Notes: a model not told the origin generated them from the sequence alone. A DNA stretch of 15,436 nucleotides from Planctomycetaceae bacterium (GCA_003445035.1 DLVV01000112.1:4765-20200); one strand, 5' to 3'; counted from the first letter of the stretch, positions 1-8,107 are shown. Program-made: numbers and translations.

Positions 1-2429
1 TCGAGCAGACCGGCCTGCAGGTGGTGACCAACACCGGCTGGATGATCCCCTACGTCGCCTGCATGGTCGTCGGCATCGGGATGTTCTACCAGTTCACCCT
101 GGCACTTCTGCGGTTCCAGGCCCGTCGTCACCGCCGGAAAGTCTCGCCCCCGGCCGTCGATCCACCGCCAAAGGCACCGACGGTGGCCGAGCTGGCTTCT
201 GCCAAGAAGAGCACCAACGATCCACCCGCCGACCACGCCTCCGATGACACCGGTTCTCCCGACCCACTCCAACCGACGGATCTCGGGTCCCCCGGGAGGT
301 TTCGGCAGCCGCGGTACCTGTTCCCACTCGTCCTGATCCTGGTCATGGCCGCCTGGATCGGCAGCCGCGCCCGTCCGGCGCGTTCGGTCGACAACCTGCC
401 CGACATAAACGCCTTCGGACGTCTGCCGGTGGTCTTCGAGGGCCGCGTCAAGCCGTTCGACACGTTGGCCCGCAACAGCCTGCGAGTCATCTCGGGCCTC
501 AACACCTACCGCGATGACAACAACACGCAACAGCCGGCCATCCGCTGGCTGCTCGACGAAGTCACCAACTCGGACCAGGCCGGCCAACACCGGGTGTTCC
601 GCATCGAGAGCCTCGATGTGCTCGCCACGCTCGAACTCAAACGCCGCAAAGGATTTCGCTACGCCTTCCGGGAATTCGAAAAGCACGTGAACCCGGCACC
701 GGGCGAACAGAGCGAGTACCGCAAGCAACTCGCCACGGCGATGGAGACCGCTCCCGAACAGATGACACAGTATCAGCGGAAGCTCCGCGAACTGCACAAC
801 AAGATCCAGCACTACTTTGCCCTGCGAGCCGCGCATACCCTGATCAAACCCGGCACAGACGTGTCCTTCGATCGGCTGATGTCGATCATGCGAATGCGTG
901 AGTTGACCGACGAGCGGGCCAACCTGCCACTGGCGGTGCCGTCGGCGGAACTCGAGTGGCAGACACTGTCGCTGGAATCTCTGCGGGCGTGGGCCCGTGA
1001 TGCCGCCGCCGAATGGAAGGTCGACTCGCCCGGAGCACTGGCCACCGAACTGGTCCGCCGTTTCGGCGAACTGCGGGACCCGGGTTTCGAGGCCAACGTC
1101 CGCAGCCGGGCGATCGACCAGGTCGTTGTCCGGGCCCGGCAGCAGGGGCTGCCGGGAACACCGTCCGAATTGCGGGCGACAATCCAACGCCAGATGGAAC
1201 AGTTGAACGCCGAGGAACGGGAACGGCTGATCGGCCGGATCCGCCAGGAACTTCTCGACGGGATCGTCCAGCAGGTCTCCGGTGTGCTGGTTCCGATTGT
1301 CGGCCCACAGGGACTCGCGACGGAAACGCCGGTGGGATGCCGGAGACTGTCCGAGATCTTCGCCGCGTGGGAAGCCGACCAGGCCGAGACGTTCAACCTC
1401 GAGGTCAAGAAGCTCCGCGAGGACTACGAGACGGAATCTCCAAAAGACTACCGGGGTTGGAAGGCCGGATTCGAACACCACTTCAACAACTTCGAACCGT
1501 TCTACCTCGCGATAATCCTCTACGTCACCGTCTTTCTGCTGGTGGCGCTCAGCTGGTTGACGGCGCCCGAGATGTTCAACCGGGCGGCATTGTGGCTGGT
1601 CTACCTGACATTCGCCCTGCACACCTACGGGCTGGTCTCACGGATCATCATCTCCGGGCGACCTCCCGTCACCAATCTCTATTCGTCAGCCGTTTTCATC
1701 GGCTGGGCGGCGGTGGTGGCCGGGATCATCATCGAGCGGGTGTACCGGATGGGCATGGGCAACGTCATCTCCTCAGCCGCCGGCTTCGGCACGTTACTGA
1801 TCGCCCAGAACCTGGCCGGCGACGGTGACACCTTTACCGTGCTGGTTGCCGTTCTCGATACCCAGTTCTGGCTGGCCACGCACGTGGTCTGCATCACCGA
1901 AGGCTACACCAGCACCTACGTGGCAGGATTGCTGGGCATCGTCTACATCCTCCGCGGCGTCTGCACTCCGTCACTGTCGGATTCGGTGGGCAAGAACCTC
2001 GCCCGGGCGATTTACGGCACCACCTGCACGGCGATGTTCTTCAGTTTCGTCGGCACGGTGCTGGGCGGATTGTGGGCCGACGACAGCTGGGGCCGATTCT
2101 GGGGCTGGGACCCCAAGGAGAACGGGGCCCTGATCATCGTGCTCTGGAACGCCCTGGTCCTGCACGCCCGCTGGGACGGCATGATCAAGGACCGCGGGCT
2201 GGCCGTGCTGGCCGTGCTCGGCAACATCACCGTCAGCTGGAGCTGGTTCGGAGTGAACGAACTCGGCGTCGGGCTGCACAGCTACGGATTCACCGAGGGG
2301 GTGATGATGTACCTGGGAATCTTCTGCGGCAGCCAGCTGCTGATCGCCGGAGCCGGTTGCCTGCCCCGAAGGCTGTGGTGGAGCCACAACGTCGCGACCG
2401 AATCCGACGAGTCGACGACAGCGGCCTGA
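1..2429 (+). CDS. ccsA: ResB-CcsA fusion cytochrome c synthetase (System II), 5'-partial
   Basis: This membrane protein exports haem and attaches it to apocytochromes c outside the cytoplasmic membrane. The frame is open to the left edge. The GTG at 21 is probably internal: residues before and after it (QTGLQVV, then a hydrophobic helix) look like the C-terminal end of ResB. Numbering from that GTG, a helix at about 7-32 is followed by a Pro/Ser-rich linker (35-90), a second helix (95-112), and a large extracytoplasmic region (about 120-490) with the motif VKPFDTLARN. About eight CcsA helices then run from about 494 to the end. The haem-handling WWD-type motif contains W694-G-W-D697 followed by PKENG, and flanking His residues occur in LHTYG, ATHVV and LHSYG. 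The length fits a fused CcsBA protein whose ResB half lies mostly outside the window. The family call is firm; the fusion is inferred from the open 5' frame. Confidence 0.9.
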   Translation, partial: EQTGLQVVTNTGWMIPYVACMVVGIGMFYQFTLALLRFQARRHRRKVSPPAVDPPPKAPTVAELASAKKSTNDPPADHASDDTGSPDPLQPTDLGSPGRFRQPRYLFPLVLILVMAAWIGSRARPARSVDNLPDINAFGRLPVVFEGRVKPFDTLARNSLRVISGLNTYRDDNNTQQPAIRWLLDEVTNSDQAGQHRVFRIESLDVLATLELKRRKGFRYAFREFEKHVNPAPGEQSEYRKQLATAMETAPEQMTQYQRKLRELHNKIQHYFALRAAHTLIKPGTDVSFDRLMSIMRMRELTDERANLPLAVPSAELEWQTLSLESLRAWARDAAAEWKVDSPGALATELVRRFGELRDPGFEANVRSRAIDQVVVRARQQGLPGTPSELRATIQRQMEQLNAEERERLIGRIRQELLDGIVQQVSGVLVPIVGPQGLATETPVGCRRLSEIFAAWEADQAETFNLEVKKLREDYETESPKDYRGWKAGFEHHFNNFEPFYLAIILYVTVFLLVALSWLTAPEMFNRAALWLVYLTFALHTYGLVSRIIISGRPPVTNLYSSAVFIGWAAVVAGIIIERVYRMGMGNVISSAAGFGTLLIAQNLAGDGDTFTVLVAVLDTQFWLATHVVCITEGYTSTYVAGLLGIVYILRGVCTPSLSDSVGKNLARAIYGTTCTAMFFSFVGTVLGGLWADDSWGRFWGWDPKENGALIIVLWNALVLHARWDGMIKDRGLAVLAVLGNITVSWSWFGVNELGVGLHSYGFTEGVMMYLGIFCGSQLLIAGAGCLPRRLWWSHNVATESDESTTAA

Positions 2430-2435
2430 GCTCGA

Positions 2436-2449
2436 GTCCCCGCGGGGAC
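2436..2449. terminator. Perfect 14-nt palindrome between convergent genes, possible bidirectional terminator
   Basis: GTCCCCGCGGGGAC is a perfect palindrome lying between the ccsA stop (2427-2429) and the stop of the small minus-strand gene (2458-2460). RNA from either strand could fold into a short GC-rich hairpin. No T-tract follows on either side, so intrinsic termination is only a possibility suggested by position. Confidence 0.3.
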
Positions 2450-2457
2450 CGCAGCGG

Positions 2458-2556
2458 CTACGTCCGGTACTTCTTCCGCTTGGCCTTCCGCGCCTTGGCA
2501 CTGGCAGGACGGCGACCGTGGTTGGCCTTCTTCAGCTTGCGAGTCGTCTTGGCCAT
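2458..2556 (-). CDS. 32-aa highly basic protein, candidate bL37-like ribosomal protein
   Basis: Reading the minus strand from ATG (2554-2556) to TAG (2458-2460) gives 32 residues, about half of them Lys or Arg, beginning MAKTTRKLKK and containing KANHGRRPA. From memory, the actinobacterial large-subunit protein bL37 (about 24 residues) begins MAKRGRKK and contains KANHGKRPN, so both the start and the central motif match. This protein adds a basic tail (AKARKAKRKKYRT). The likely role is an rRNA-binding peptide of the large ribosomal subunit, but that is inference. The gene has a -10-like TACAAT upstream and a leader hairpin, and no strong Shine-Dalgarno sequence. It is too short for most gene callers. 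Alternative: another nucleic-acid-binding basic peptide. Confidence 0.7.
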   Translation of the reverse strand: MAKTTRKLKKANHGRRPASAKARKAKRKKYRT

Positions 2557-2588
2557 GGGATCGAGGTTCCGTCTGGGAGCCGGGCAAA

Positions 2589-2606
2589 CGGGATGACAAC
2601 ATCCCG
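2589..2606 (-). promoter_or_regulatory. Stem-loop in the leader of the small basic protein gene
   Basis: CGGGATG and CATCCCG form a perfect 7-bp stem around a 4-nt loop (RNA loop UUGU on the minus strand), 33 nt before the ATG at 2556. It also lies about 53 nt past the DUF1570 stop on the same strand and is followed by a short T-run. It could therefore be a weak terminator of that gene, an autoregulatory leader element, or both. Only the inverted repeat is seen directly. Confidence 0.4.
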
Positions 2607-2619
2607 GGGGGAGAGAACG

Positions 2620-2648
2620 ATTGTAGGAAAGAACCTCGGGTTGAGGAA
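2620..2648 (-). promoter_or_regulatory. Promoter for the small basic protein gene
   Basis: On the minus strand, TACAAT (2620-2625) is a near-consensus -10. Seventeen nt upstream is TTCCTC (2643-2648), a poor -35. The predicted start near 2613 would give a leader of about 57 nt containing the stem-loop at 2589-2606. The promoter sits in the gap after DUF1570, so the small gene can be expressed independently. Confidence 0.45.
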
Positions 2649-2658
2649 AGGCTGGCGA

Positions 2659-3828
2659 CTACTTCACCCGCACCCGGCTCATGTACTTCACGAACACCCG
2701 GTCCAGCTCATCCCAGTCCTCACCAAAGGCCTTCTCGAAATCGGCCTGTCGCGTTTCCGGAGTGTCCCACCTCAGCACCGGCTTGGCCGAGACGGTCTTC
2801 AAATAGGCCGCGAACTGCTTGCGGCGGGTTCGCAACAGGAAGTAGTTCAACGCCCACGCCTCGGCGTACGCGTCCGCCTCCGATTCGCCTTCGCGGAAGC
2901 GACGGTCGCTGCGGACCAGGCTCCTGAGTGACCCCGGCCGGCGACGGCGGCGGACAAAGTCGGTGAACCTCGCCAGCCGCGGCCGGTTGACCTTGCCGAC
3001 GGTCCGCCACCCCGAGCGGCTCCGCAGGTCCGGCGTCTCGAAGAACACCGCCATGCCCTCGACCAACCACAACGGGTTGTCGGCCAGCCGCTGATTCAGG
3101 CCGCAGTTGTAAGCGACCTGGTGAGCCGCCTCGTGGACCACCGTGGCGATGGCCTGGGGAGCCGTCGACAGACGCCGCTGGATTTCGACCGCGGTCGCCG
3201 CCGGCGGCTGGCCGGGAATCCGGGCGATGTCGTAGAGCACGATGCGGTTGGAGAGAATCGAGTAGTAGCCGGTCGCGGAGGCGGGATCGAGCTTCGTGTC
3301 GATGCGGACGAATTTCGAGAACTGCGCCCGGTCCTTGAGCACGATCGCCACCAGCGGAAACTCGGGTTCGGACAGCTTCACTCCCCGGCCTTTCCAGTAC
3401 CCCACGAACGCCGTCCGCAGCCGCTCAAAGAGCCGTCCCGTCCAGCGGGCGAACCTCGGATCGGCCGAGGAGACGATCGTGTAGTGACGTGTGCGGGTCA
3501 CGTGAAAACCCGGTGACACCGACTTGTCGAGTTCGGCCGCCAGCCGCCTGCCCAGCTCTTCGGACCCCTCGGGCCGGAATGGTGCCGTCGTCGTGACGCG
3601 TTTTCCCAGCACCTCGGATGTCACCGTCCACAGCCGCCCGTCCCGCTCCTGGACCAGCAGCCCGCCGTCCTGTGCCTTGACGACCACGCGACCCGAGATC
3701 GTCCGCGAGTTGCCGTCGTCATCGAAGGTGATCTTTTCGAGCACGTTTTCGGGAGGCGCCGCGCCGCACAGCAGCAGCGACAGACCGACCGCCAGCGCTG
3801 TTGGAAATACGGTGAGAACAACTCGCAT
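2659..3828 (-). CDS. Secreted DUF1570-type protein with HExxH zinc-peptidase motif
   Basis: The protein has about 389 residues. I chose the ATG at 3828 because it places a signal peptide (MRVVLTVFPTALAVGLSLLL) at the N-terminus; the frame stays open up to 3891, but that extension is hydrophilic and unremarkable. The mature N-terminal part has a short beta-rich segment (about 30-80). The domain then contains H232-E233-A-A-H236 with E257 downstream in WLVEGMAVFF, the pattern of gluzincin metallopeptidases (two His and a distal Glu binding zinc, the first Glu catalytic). DUF1570 proteins are abundant in Planctomycetota; substrates are unknown to me. It is transcribed divergently from the YyaL gene, with 93 nt between the starts. 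Peptidase activity is inferred from the motif; secretion is well supported. Confidence 0.82.
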   Translation of the reverse strand: MRVVLTVFPTALAVGLSLLLCGAAPPENVLEKITFDDDGNSRTISGRVVVKAQDGGLLVQERDGRLWTVTSEVLGKRVTTTAPFRPEGSEELGRRLAAELDKSVSPGFHVTRTRHYTIVSSADPRFARWTGRLFERLRTAFVGYWKGRGVKLSEPEFPLVAIVLKDRAQFSKFVRIDTKLDPASATGYYSILSNRIVLYDIARIPGQPPAATAVEIQRRLSTAPQAIATVVHEAAHQVAYNCGLNQRLADNPLWLVEGMAVFFETPDLRSRSGWRTVGKVNRPRLARFTDFVRRRRRPGSLRSLVRSDRRFREGESEADAYAEAWALNYFLLRTRRKQFAAYLKTVSAKPVLRWDTPETRQADFEKAFGEDWDELDRVFVKYMSRVRVK

Positions 3829-3907
3829 CGACACGCCCCCCAACCGGATGCCAGAGTCTAGCACGAGTTCGATGGTCGAGATGCTCCACATTCGGTCGCG
3901 AAATCCT

Positions 3908-3913
3908 TACGAT
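3908..3913 (+). promoter_or_regulatory. Possible -10 element (TACGAT) close to the YyaL start
   Basis: TACGAT lies only 8 nt before the ATG at 3922, in the 93-nt divergent gap. If used, the transcript would be almost leaderless. No convincing -35 hexamer is seen 16-18 nt upstream, so support is weak. Confidence 0.25.
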
Positions 3914-3921
3914 CCTCACCC

Positions 3922-5811
3922 ATGACCTCTTCGCAAGACTCCCATGCCGATCGACCGGTCAACCGGCTCTCCGAAGAAACCAGCCCGTACCTGCTGCAAC
4001 ACGTACACAACCCGGTCGACTGGTTCCCGTGGGGTCCGAAGGCCCTCGAGCAGGCCCGCGAACTCGACCGGCCGATCTTTCTCTCGGTCGGCTACAGCGC
4101 CTGCCACTGGTGCCACGTGATGGAGCGGGAGAGTTTCGAGAATGAGAAAATCGCCGGGCTGCTCAACCAGTCGTTCCTCGCGATCAAGGTCGATCGCGAG
4201 GAACGTCCCGACATCGACCAGGTCTACATGAACGCCGTTCAACTGCTGACCCGACGGGGTGGCTGGCCGATGTCGGTCTTCATGACGCCCGACGGACGGC
4301 CGTTCTTCGGCGGCACATACTGGCCGCCGGCCGCGTCGATGGGCATGCCCGGGTTCTCCGACATTGTCACTCACGTGGCCGAGGCCTGGAACACCCGACG
4401 GGACGAACTGGAGCAGGCGGCCGACGAACTGGCCGCCGCAGTGAAACGGGTCGGCGAGGTGACCCGGGGGCCGGGGCCGGGCGAACCGCTGGATACCGGC
4501 CTGCTGGACCACGTCCGCAAACAACTGCTGGCGGCCGGCGACACCCGGCACGGCGGCTTCGGCAACGCCCCCAAGTTCCCTCACCCGATGGACGTTCGAC
4601 TGTTGCTGCGGTGCCACCGGAGATTCGGCGACGACGCCTGCCTGGACCAGGCCAGGCTGACACTCGATCGGATGGCCGGCGGCGGAATCTACGATCAACT
4701 CGGCGGGGGCTTCCATCGCTACTCGACCGACGCCGTCTGGCTGGCGCCTCACTTCGAAAAAATGCTCTACGACAACGCCCTGCTGGTGCCGGCCTATCTC
4801 GAGGGGTTCGCAGCCACGGGTTGCCGGCGGTACCCCGAGATCGTCCGCGAGACACTCGACTGGGTGCTCCGGGAAATGACCTCGCCGGGGGGCAGCTTCT
4901 ACGCCACCCAGGACGCCGACAGCGAAGGCGAGGAGGGGAAGTTCTTCGTCTGGAGCGAACAGGAGGTGAAGGCGATACTGGTGGAGAGCCTGGGAGAATC
5001 CGAGGCCGAGTCGTTCTGCTACTGTTACGACGTGACGGCTGATGGCAACTGGGAAAACACCAATATCCTCAACAGGCCCAAGCCCCACGACCAGGCCGCC
5101 GCGGTGCTGGAAATCGACGACGGCGAACTGGCCACCACCCTCGCGGCGTGCAGGGAGAGGTTGCTGGAGGTGCGTTCGGGGCGAGTCGCACCCGACCGCG
5201 ACGACAAGGTGCTGGTCGCCTGGAACGGGATGATGATCACCGCGATGGCCTCCGCCGCACGGGCACTGGAAGAACCCCGCTACCGCCAGGCGGCCGAGGC
5301 GGCCGCGCGGGACATCTGGCAGAACATCCGTGACGACGACGGCCGACTGGGACACTCGACCAAGGACGACCAGCCCCGCTTCCCCGCCTTCCTCGACGAT
5401 GTCACCTGCCTGCTTGATGGACTCTGCGAACTGGCTCGAGACGAACAGGGAGATGAGTTCCGGACGTCAGCCGTCGCGCTGGCCGAGCAGTTGCTGGCGA
5501 GATTCAGCGACCCCGGGGCGGAACCGCCGGATCTCCCGGGAGGATTCTTCTTCACCGCCGACGACTCCGAAGCACTGATCGCCCGCTACAAGCACACCAG
5601 CGACAACGCCACCCCGTCGGGAAACGGGATGGCGGCGACGGCACTTTTGAAGCTATTCGAGTTGACCGCAGAGGACCGTTGGCGAGATGCTGCAGTGGAT
5701 TGCCTGGTATTGATGTCCAGCCAAATGGCCCAACAACCCCTTGCCAGCGGCCAGGCCCTGCTGGCCCTCGACGACTGGCTCGACTCCTCGACCGGTTCTT
5801 CCTCGAACTGA
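3922..5811 (+). CDS. Thioredoxin domain-containing protein, YyaL/DUF255 (SPATA20-like) family
   Basis: The protein has 629 residues, slightly short for a family usually around 650-700. The N-terminal thioredoxin-like domain (about 12-170) opens with the family signature [14 protein letters not shown] and carries a C61-H-W-C64 redox motif, then [11 protein letters not shown] and GGWPMSVFM. The rest resembles an alpha/alpha barrel of the six-hairpin glycosidase type, with the hallmark [15 protein letters not shown] and [13 protein letters not shown]. No signal peptide is seen, so it should be cytoplasmic. The family is widespread but its biochemical role is not established. It is the first gene of a tight run ending with trmB. 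A TACGAT element 8 nt before the ATG suggests a very short leader. Family confidence is high; function is unknown. Confidence 0.92.
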   Translation: MTSSQDSHADRPVNRLSEETSPYLLQHVHNPVDWFPWGPKALEQARELDRPIFLSVGYSACHWCHVMERESFENEKIAGLLNQSFLAIKVDREERPDIDQVYMNAVQLLTRRGGWPMSVFMTPDGRPFFGGTYWPPAASMGMPGFSDIVTHVAEAWNTRRDELEQAADELAAAVKRVGEVTRGPGPGEPLDTGLLDHVRKQLLAAGDTRHGGFGNAPKFPHPMDVRLLLRCHRRFGDDACLDQARLTLDRMAGGGIYDQLGGGFHRYSTDAVWLAPHFEKMLYDNALLVPAYLEGFAATGCRRYPEIVRETLDWVLREMTSPGGSFYATQDADSEGEEGKFFVWSEQEVKAILVESLGESEAESFCYCYDVTADGNWENTNILNRPKPHDQAAAVLEIDDGELATTLAACRERLLEVRSGRVAPDRDDKVLVAWNGMMITAMASAARALEEPRYRQAAEAAARDIWQNIRDDDGRLGHSTKDDQPRFPAFLDDVTCLLDGLCELARDEQGDEFRTSAVALAEQLLARFSDPGAEPPDLPGGFFFTADDSEALIARYKHTSDNATPSGNGMAATALLKLFELTAEDRWRDAAVDCLVLMSSQMAQQPLASGQALLALDDWLDSSTGSSSN

Positions 5812-5842
5812 CCCCCGACACCCCTGGTATCCTCCGACTCCC

Positions 5843-6802
5843 ATGCCCCAGACGCTGACGGAATTCGCCAAGTGGCTCGACGGCCAGGACCACACCTGGC
5901 CAGTGCCACCACCGGTCGAACCGGTCAAGGCCACCGCGTTCGCCAAGCCGCTGGAGGGGATTGCGGCGGTCACCTGGAGCGTCTACGGCACTGTGCTGAG
6001 GATCAGTGACGGGTGCCTGCACCTGGACCATCCGCAGCAGGTGAGGATGCAGGTCGCGATGGAAAAGACGATCAAGGCTTTCAACATGTGGCACAGCATG
6101 AGCCGAAAGCCCGGGGCGGCCTGGCAGTACCTCTACGACCAGTACCGCGAGTGCCTGGAGTTGAAACAGATGGCCGGGACCGGTCGCACCGGCCACTTTC
6201 CCCAGATCAACGCCGCCGACCTCTGGCAGACGCTTGTCGGACGGCTGGTGCAGAACGAATACGAGATCGACGAGGAATTCTACGGGGACGAGAACCAGTT
6301 CGCCGAGAAGGTGGCGTTTTTCTTCCACCAGTCTCTGCAGGGAGTCGCGGCGGCCGAAGGGGCCGCGGATGTGCTGACAACGATCGCCGGTTCCGGATGC
6401 CGGCAGACCCTGCTGGCCGACGCCCAGCCCTTCACGCTCGTCCAGTTGTTGCGGGGTCTCGGACGCGACGCTACACTACCGCCCCTCGGCGAGTTGCTCG
6501 ACGCCGACGCCATGACACTCTCGTGCCAGCTCGGTCTCCGAAAACCCTCGCCCCCCCTCTATCAAGCCTGTCTCGATCGGCTGGCCGAGGACGGGATCGA
6601 ACCCAGCGAGGTGCTCCATATCGGAAGTCGGCTGCGAAACGACCTCGCCGTTGCCAAGAAACTGGGAATGAAGATCGCGTTGTATGCCGGAGACAGCGCC
6701 AGCTTTGAAGCCAGCAAGGAGGAGGTCCGGGATCCGGACATGCGGCCTGATCGCCTGCTCACAGAACTCACACAGGTCCTGACGGTTCTCGGACTCGACT
6801 AA
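5843..6802 (+). CDS. HAD-fold protein with substituted catalytic motifs (probable pseudo-hydrolase)
   Basis: The start is the ATG at 5843 (MPQTLTEFAKW, 319 residues), 31 nt after the YyaL stop; the open frame further upstream overlaps that gene and is not protein-like. The fold is read from motifs typical of L-2-haloacid dehalogenase-like HADs. WSVYGTVL (44-52) matches FDVYGTL, but the nucleophile Asp is Ser46. LLADAQPFT matches LVSNAQPFT, but the motif II Ser is Ala192. The motif III Lys is present as K234 in LRKPSPPLY. HIGSRLRNDLA matches HVGDSLRND, with the first Asp replaced by Ser262 and D267 kept. An insert of about 130 residues forms the cap. Without the Asp nucleophile, normal phosphatase or dehalogenase chemistry is not expected; a binding or regulatory role is inferred. 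Position in the run suggests co-expression with yyaL, the FabZ-like gene and trmB. Confidence 0.8.
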   Translation: MPQTLTEFAKWLDGQDHTWPVPPPVEPVKATAFAKPLEGIAAVTWSVYGTVLRISDGCLHLDHPQQVRMQVAMEKTIKAFNMWHSMSRKPGAAWQYLYDQYRECLELKQMAGTGRTGHFPQINAADLWQTLVGRLVQNEYEIDEEFYGDENQFAEKVAFFFHQSLQGVAAAEGAADVLTTIAGSGCRQTLLADAQPFTLVQLLRGLGRDATLPPLGELLDADAMTLSCQLGLRKPSPPLYQACLDRLAEDGIEPSEVLHIGSRLRNDLAVAKKLGMKIALYAGDSASFEASKEEVRDPDMRPDRLLTELTQVLTVLGLD

Positions 6803-6832
6803 CCCGCTCAACACCCAACGTCCACCACCACC

Positions 6833-7333
6833 ATGCCTCCTCCATCACTCTTCCCTCTCGATCCGCTCGACTTCGACAACCCCGAGTTCGATCTCGAGGA
6901 AATCCGCAAGGTGAATCCTCAGCGGCACCAGATGGAACAGCTGACCGCCGTGTTGATGGTCGACGAGGACGCCCGGGGGCTCGTCGGCTACAAGGACATC
7001 AGCAACGACGAATTCTGGATCACCGGGCACATGCCCGGTTTCCCGCTGATGCCCGGCGTGGTGATGTGCGAGTGTGCGGCTCAACTGGCCGGATTCTTCG
7101 CGCGGAAATACAACGTCCTCGGAGGCGATTACCTGGGATTCGGCGGGATGAACGACGTGAAATTCCGTTACCCCGTCTTCCCGGGCGAGCGACTGGTGTT
7201 GATGGCCCAGGTGACCAAGGTCCGACCGCAACGCAGGGCCGAGTTCGATTTCCAGGGGTTCGTCGGAGACCGGATGGTCTTCTGTGGCACGATGGTCGGC
7301 GTACCGATCAACCGTGACCAGCAGATCGACTGA
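6833..7333 (+). CDS. FabZ-like 3-hydroxyacyl-ACP dehydratase (hotdog fold)
   Basis: The protein has 166 residues. It would remove water from 3-hydroxyacyl-ACP to give trans-2-enoyl-ACP in fatty acid elongation or a related acyl pathway. The FabA/FabZ active site is clear: GHMPGFPLMPGVVMCECAAQ corresponds to the family HFPxxPxxPG...E..AQ pattern, with catalytic His66 and Glu80. The remainder (NDVKFRYPVFPGERL, then VTKVRPQRRAEF) matches the central strands of the hotdog fold. The N-terminal 25 residues are a Pro/Asp-rich extension. The start has no Shine-Dalgarno sequence; a C/A-rich stretch precedes it. Gaps of 30 nt to the HAD gene and 41 nt to trmB suggest one transcript. Planctomycetes often carry more than one FabZ-like protein, so I do not assign the symbol fabZ. 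Confidence 0.88.
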   Translation: MPPPSLFPLDPLDFDNPEFDLEEIRKVNPQRHQMEQLTAVLMVDEDARGLVGYKDISNDEFWITGHMPGFPLMPGVVMCECAAQLAGFFARKYNVLGGDYLGFGGMNDVKFRYPVFPGERLVLMAQVTKVRPQRRAEFDFQGFVGDRMVFCGTMVGVPINRDQQID

Positions 7334-7374
7334 AGCACGCCGCCCAAATCGTGTGACCTGCGACGGGTGTCCCA

Positions 7375-8004
7375 ATGAGACCGCCACCGACAGAGGACCT
7401 TGCGCCCTGGTTCCTCACGCTCGACGACCTCGACGGTGCACTCGACTGGTCCGAGTTCTACGAGAACGATCATCCTGTCGAACTCGATGTCGGCTGCGGT
7501 CGCGGGCTGTTCCTGGTCAACTCGGCGACGGCTCATCCCGAGACGAACTACTGCGGGATCGAGATCGATTACCGGGAGGGACGGCGGACGGCACGACGGC
7601 TCAAGAAGCGGACGATGGCCAATGCCCGGGTGCTCGGTGGCGACGCACGGGTGACACTCGAAAAACTCGTCAAACCGCGATCGGTCGCCGCCGTCCACGT
7701 CTACTTCCCCGACCCCTGGTGGAAACGCAAGCACCGGCGACGCCGCATCTTCACCGATGAGTTCCTGGAACTCGTCGCCCGGGTACTCGTACCCGAAGGG
7801 GAACTGCATTCCTGGAGCGATGTCGGCGAGTATTTTCAGACCATCCGGGACCTGGTCGATCACCACGCCGATTTCCACGAAGAACCGCTTCCGGACCTGA
7901 AGGATCCCGAACACGACATGGACTACCTGACCAGCTACGACCGCAAGGGACGACGAGCCGGCTCGGAAATCCACCGCGGCCGCTGGAGATGCACCGCCGA
8001 GTGA
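7375..8004 (+). CDS. trmB: tRNA (guanine-N7-)-methyltransferase TrmB
   Basis: The protein has 209 residues and would transfer a methyl group from S-adenosylmethionine to N7 of G46 in the tRNA variable loop. Motif I is ELDVGCGRGLFL (36-47), followed by the acidic ribose-binding position in GIEIDYREGRR (E63). GGDAR (88-92) is the later SAM-site segment. The diagnostic TrmB sequence HVYFPDPWWKRKHRRRR (108-124) is complete, including the catalytic Asp region and the basic tRNA-binding run. The C-terminal GSEIHRGRW motif, typical of the family (substrate contacts), is also present. The ATG at 7375 puts a short N-terminus before the domain. It is probably the last gene of the run starting at 3922. 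Confidence 0.95.
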   Translation: MRPPPTEDLAPWFLTLDDLDGALDWSEFYENDHPVELDVGCGRGLFLVNSATAHPETNYCGIEIDYREGRRTARRLKKRTMANARVLGGDARVTLEKLVKPRSVAAVHVYFPDPWWKRKHRRRRIFTDEFLELVARVLVPEGELHSWSDVGEYFQTIRDLVDHHADFHEEPLPDLKDPEHDMDYLTSYDRKGRRAGSEIHRGRWRCTAE

Positions 8005-8107
8005 TTCAACGGCTCGACTGCGACTTGCCATCGCCTGACCATGAGTGTCACACTGGAGACTTCTGGCAACTTGCACCGATTGACACCAGCGACGGGAATC
8101 GAAGCCG

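Noticed and set aside
997..1828. Long overlapping open frames inside the ccsA gene, including one of 271 codons
   Set aside because: They lie in other frames of a clear coding sequence, are Arg/Pro-rich as expected of GC-rich shadow frames, and show no family features.
3829..3891. N-terminal extension of the DUF1570 gene to a start at 3891
   Set aside because: It would put 21 hydrophilic residues before a clear signal peptide; the ATG at 3828 is a better start.
3916..5355. A 479-codon minus-strand frame across the YyaL gene
   Set aside because: The plus-strand frame has complete family motifs; the minus frame is a by-product of high GC and codon bias, with His/Val/Gly-rich sequence lacking any recognisable domain.
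8005..8107. TTGACA at about 8080 as a promoter for the DUF1080 gene
   Set aside because: A -10 at the right spacing would fall at or beyond the ATG (8108), and no TAnnnT hexamer is present there.
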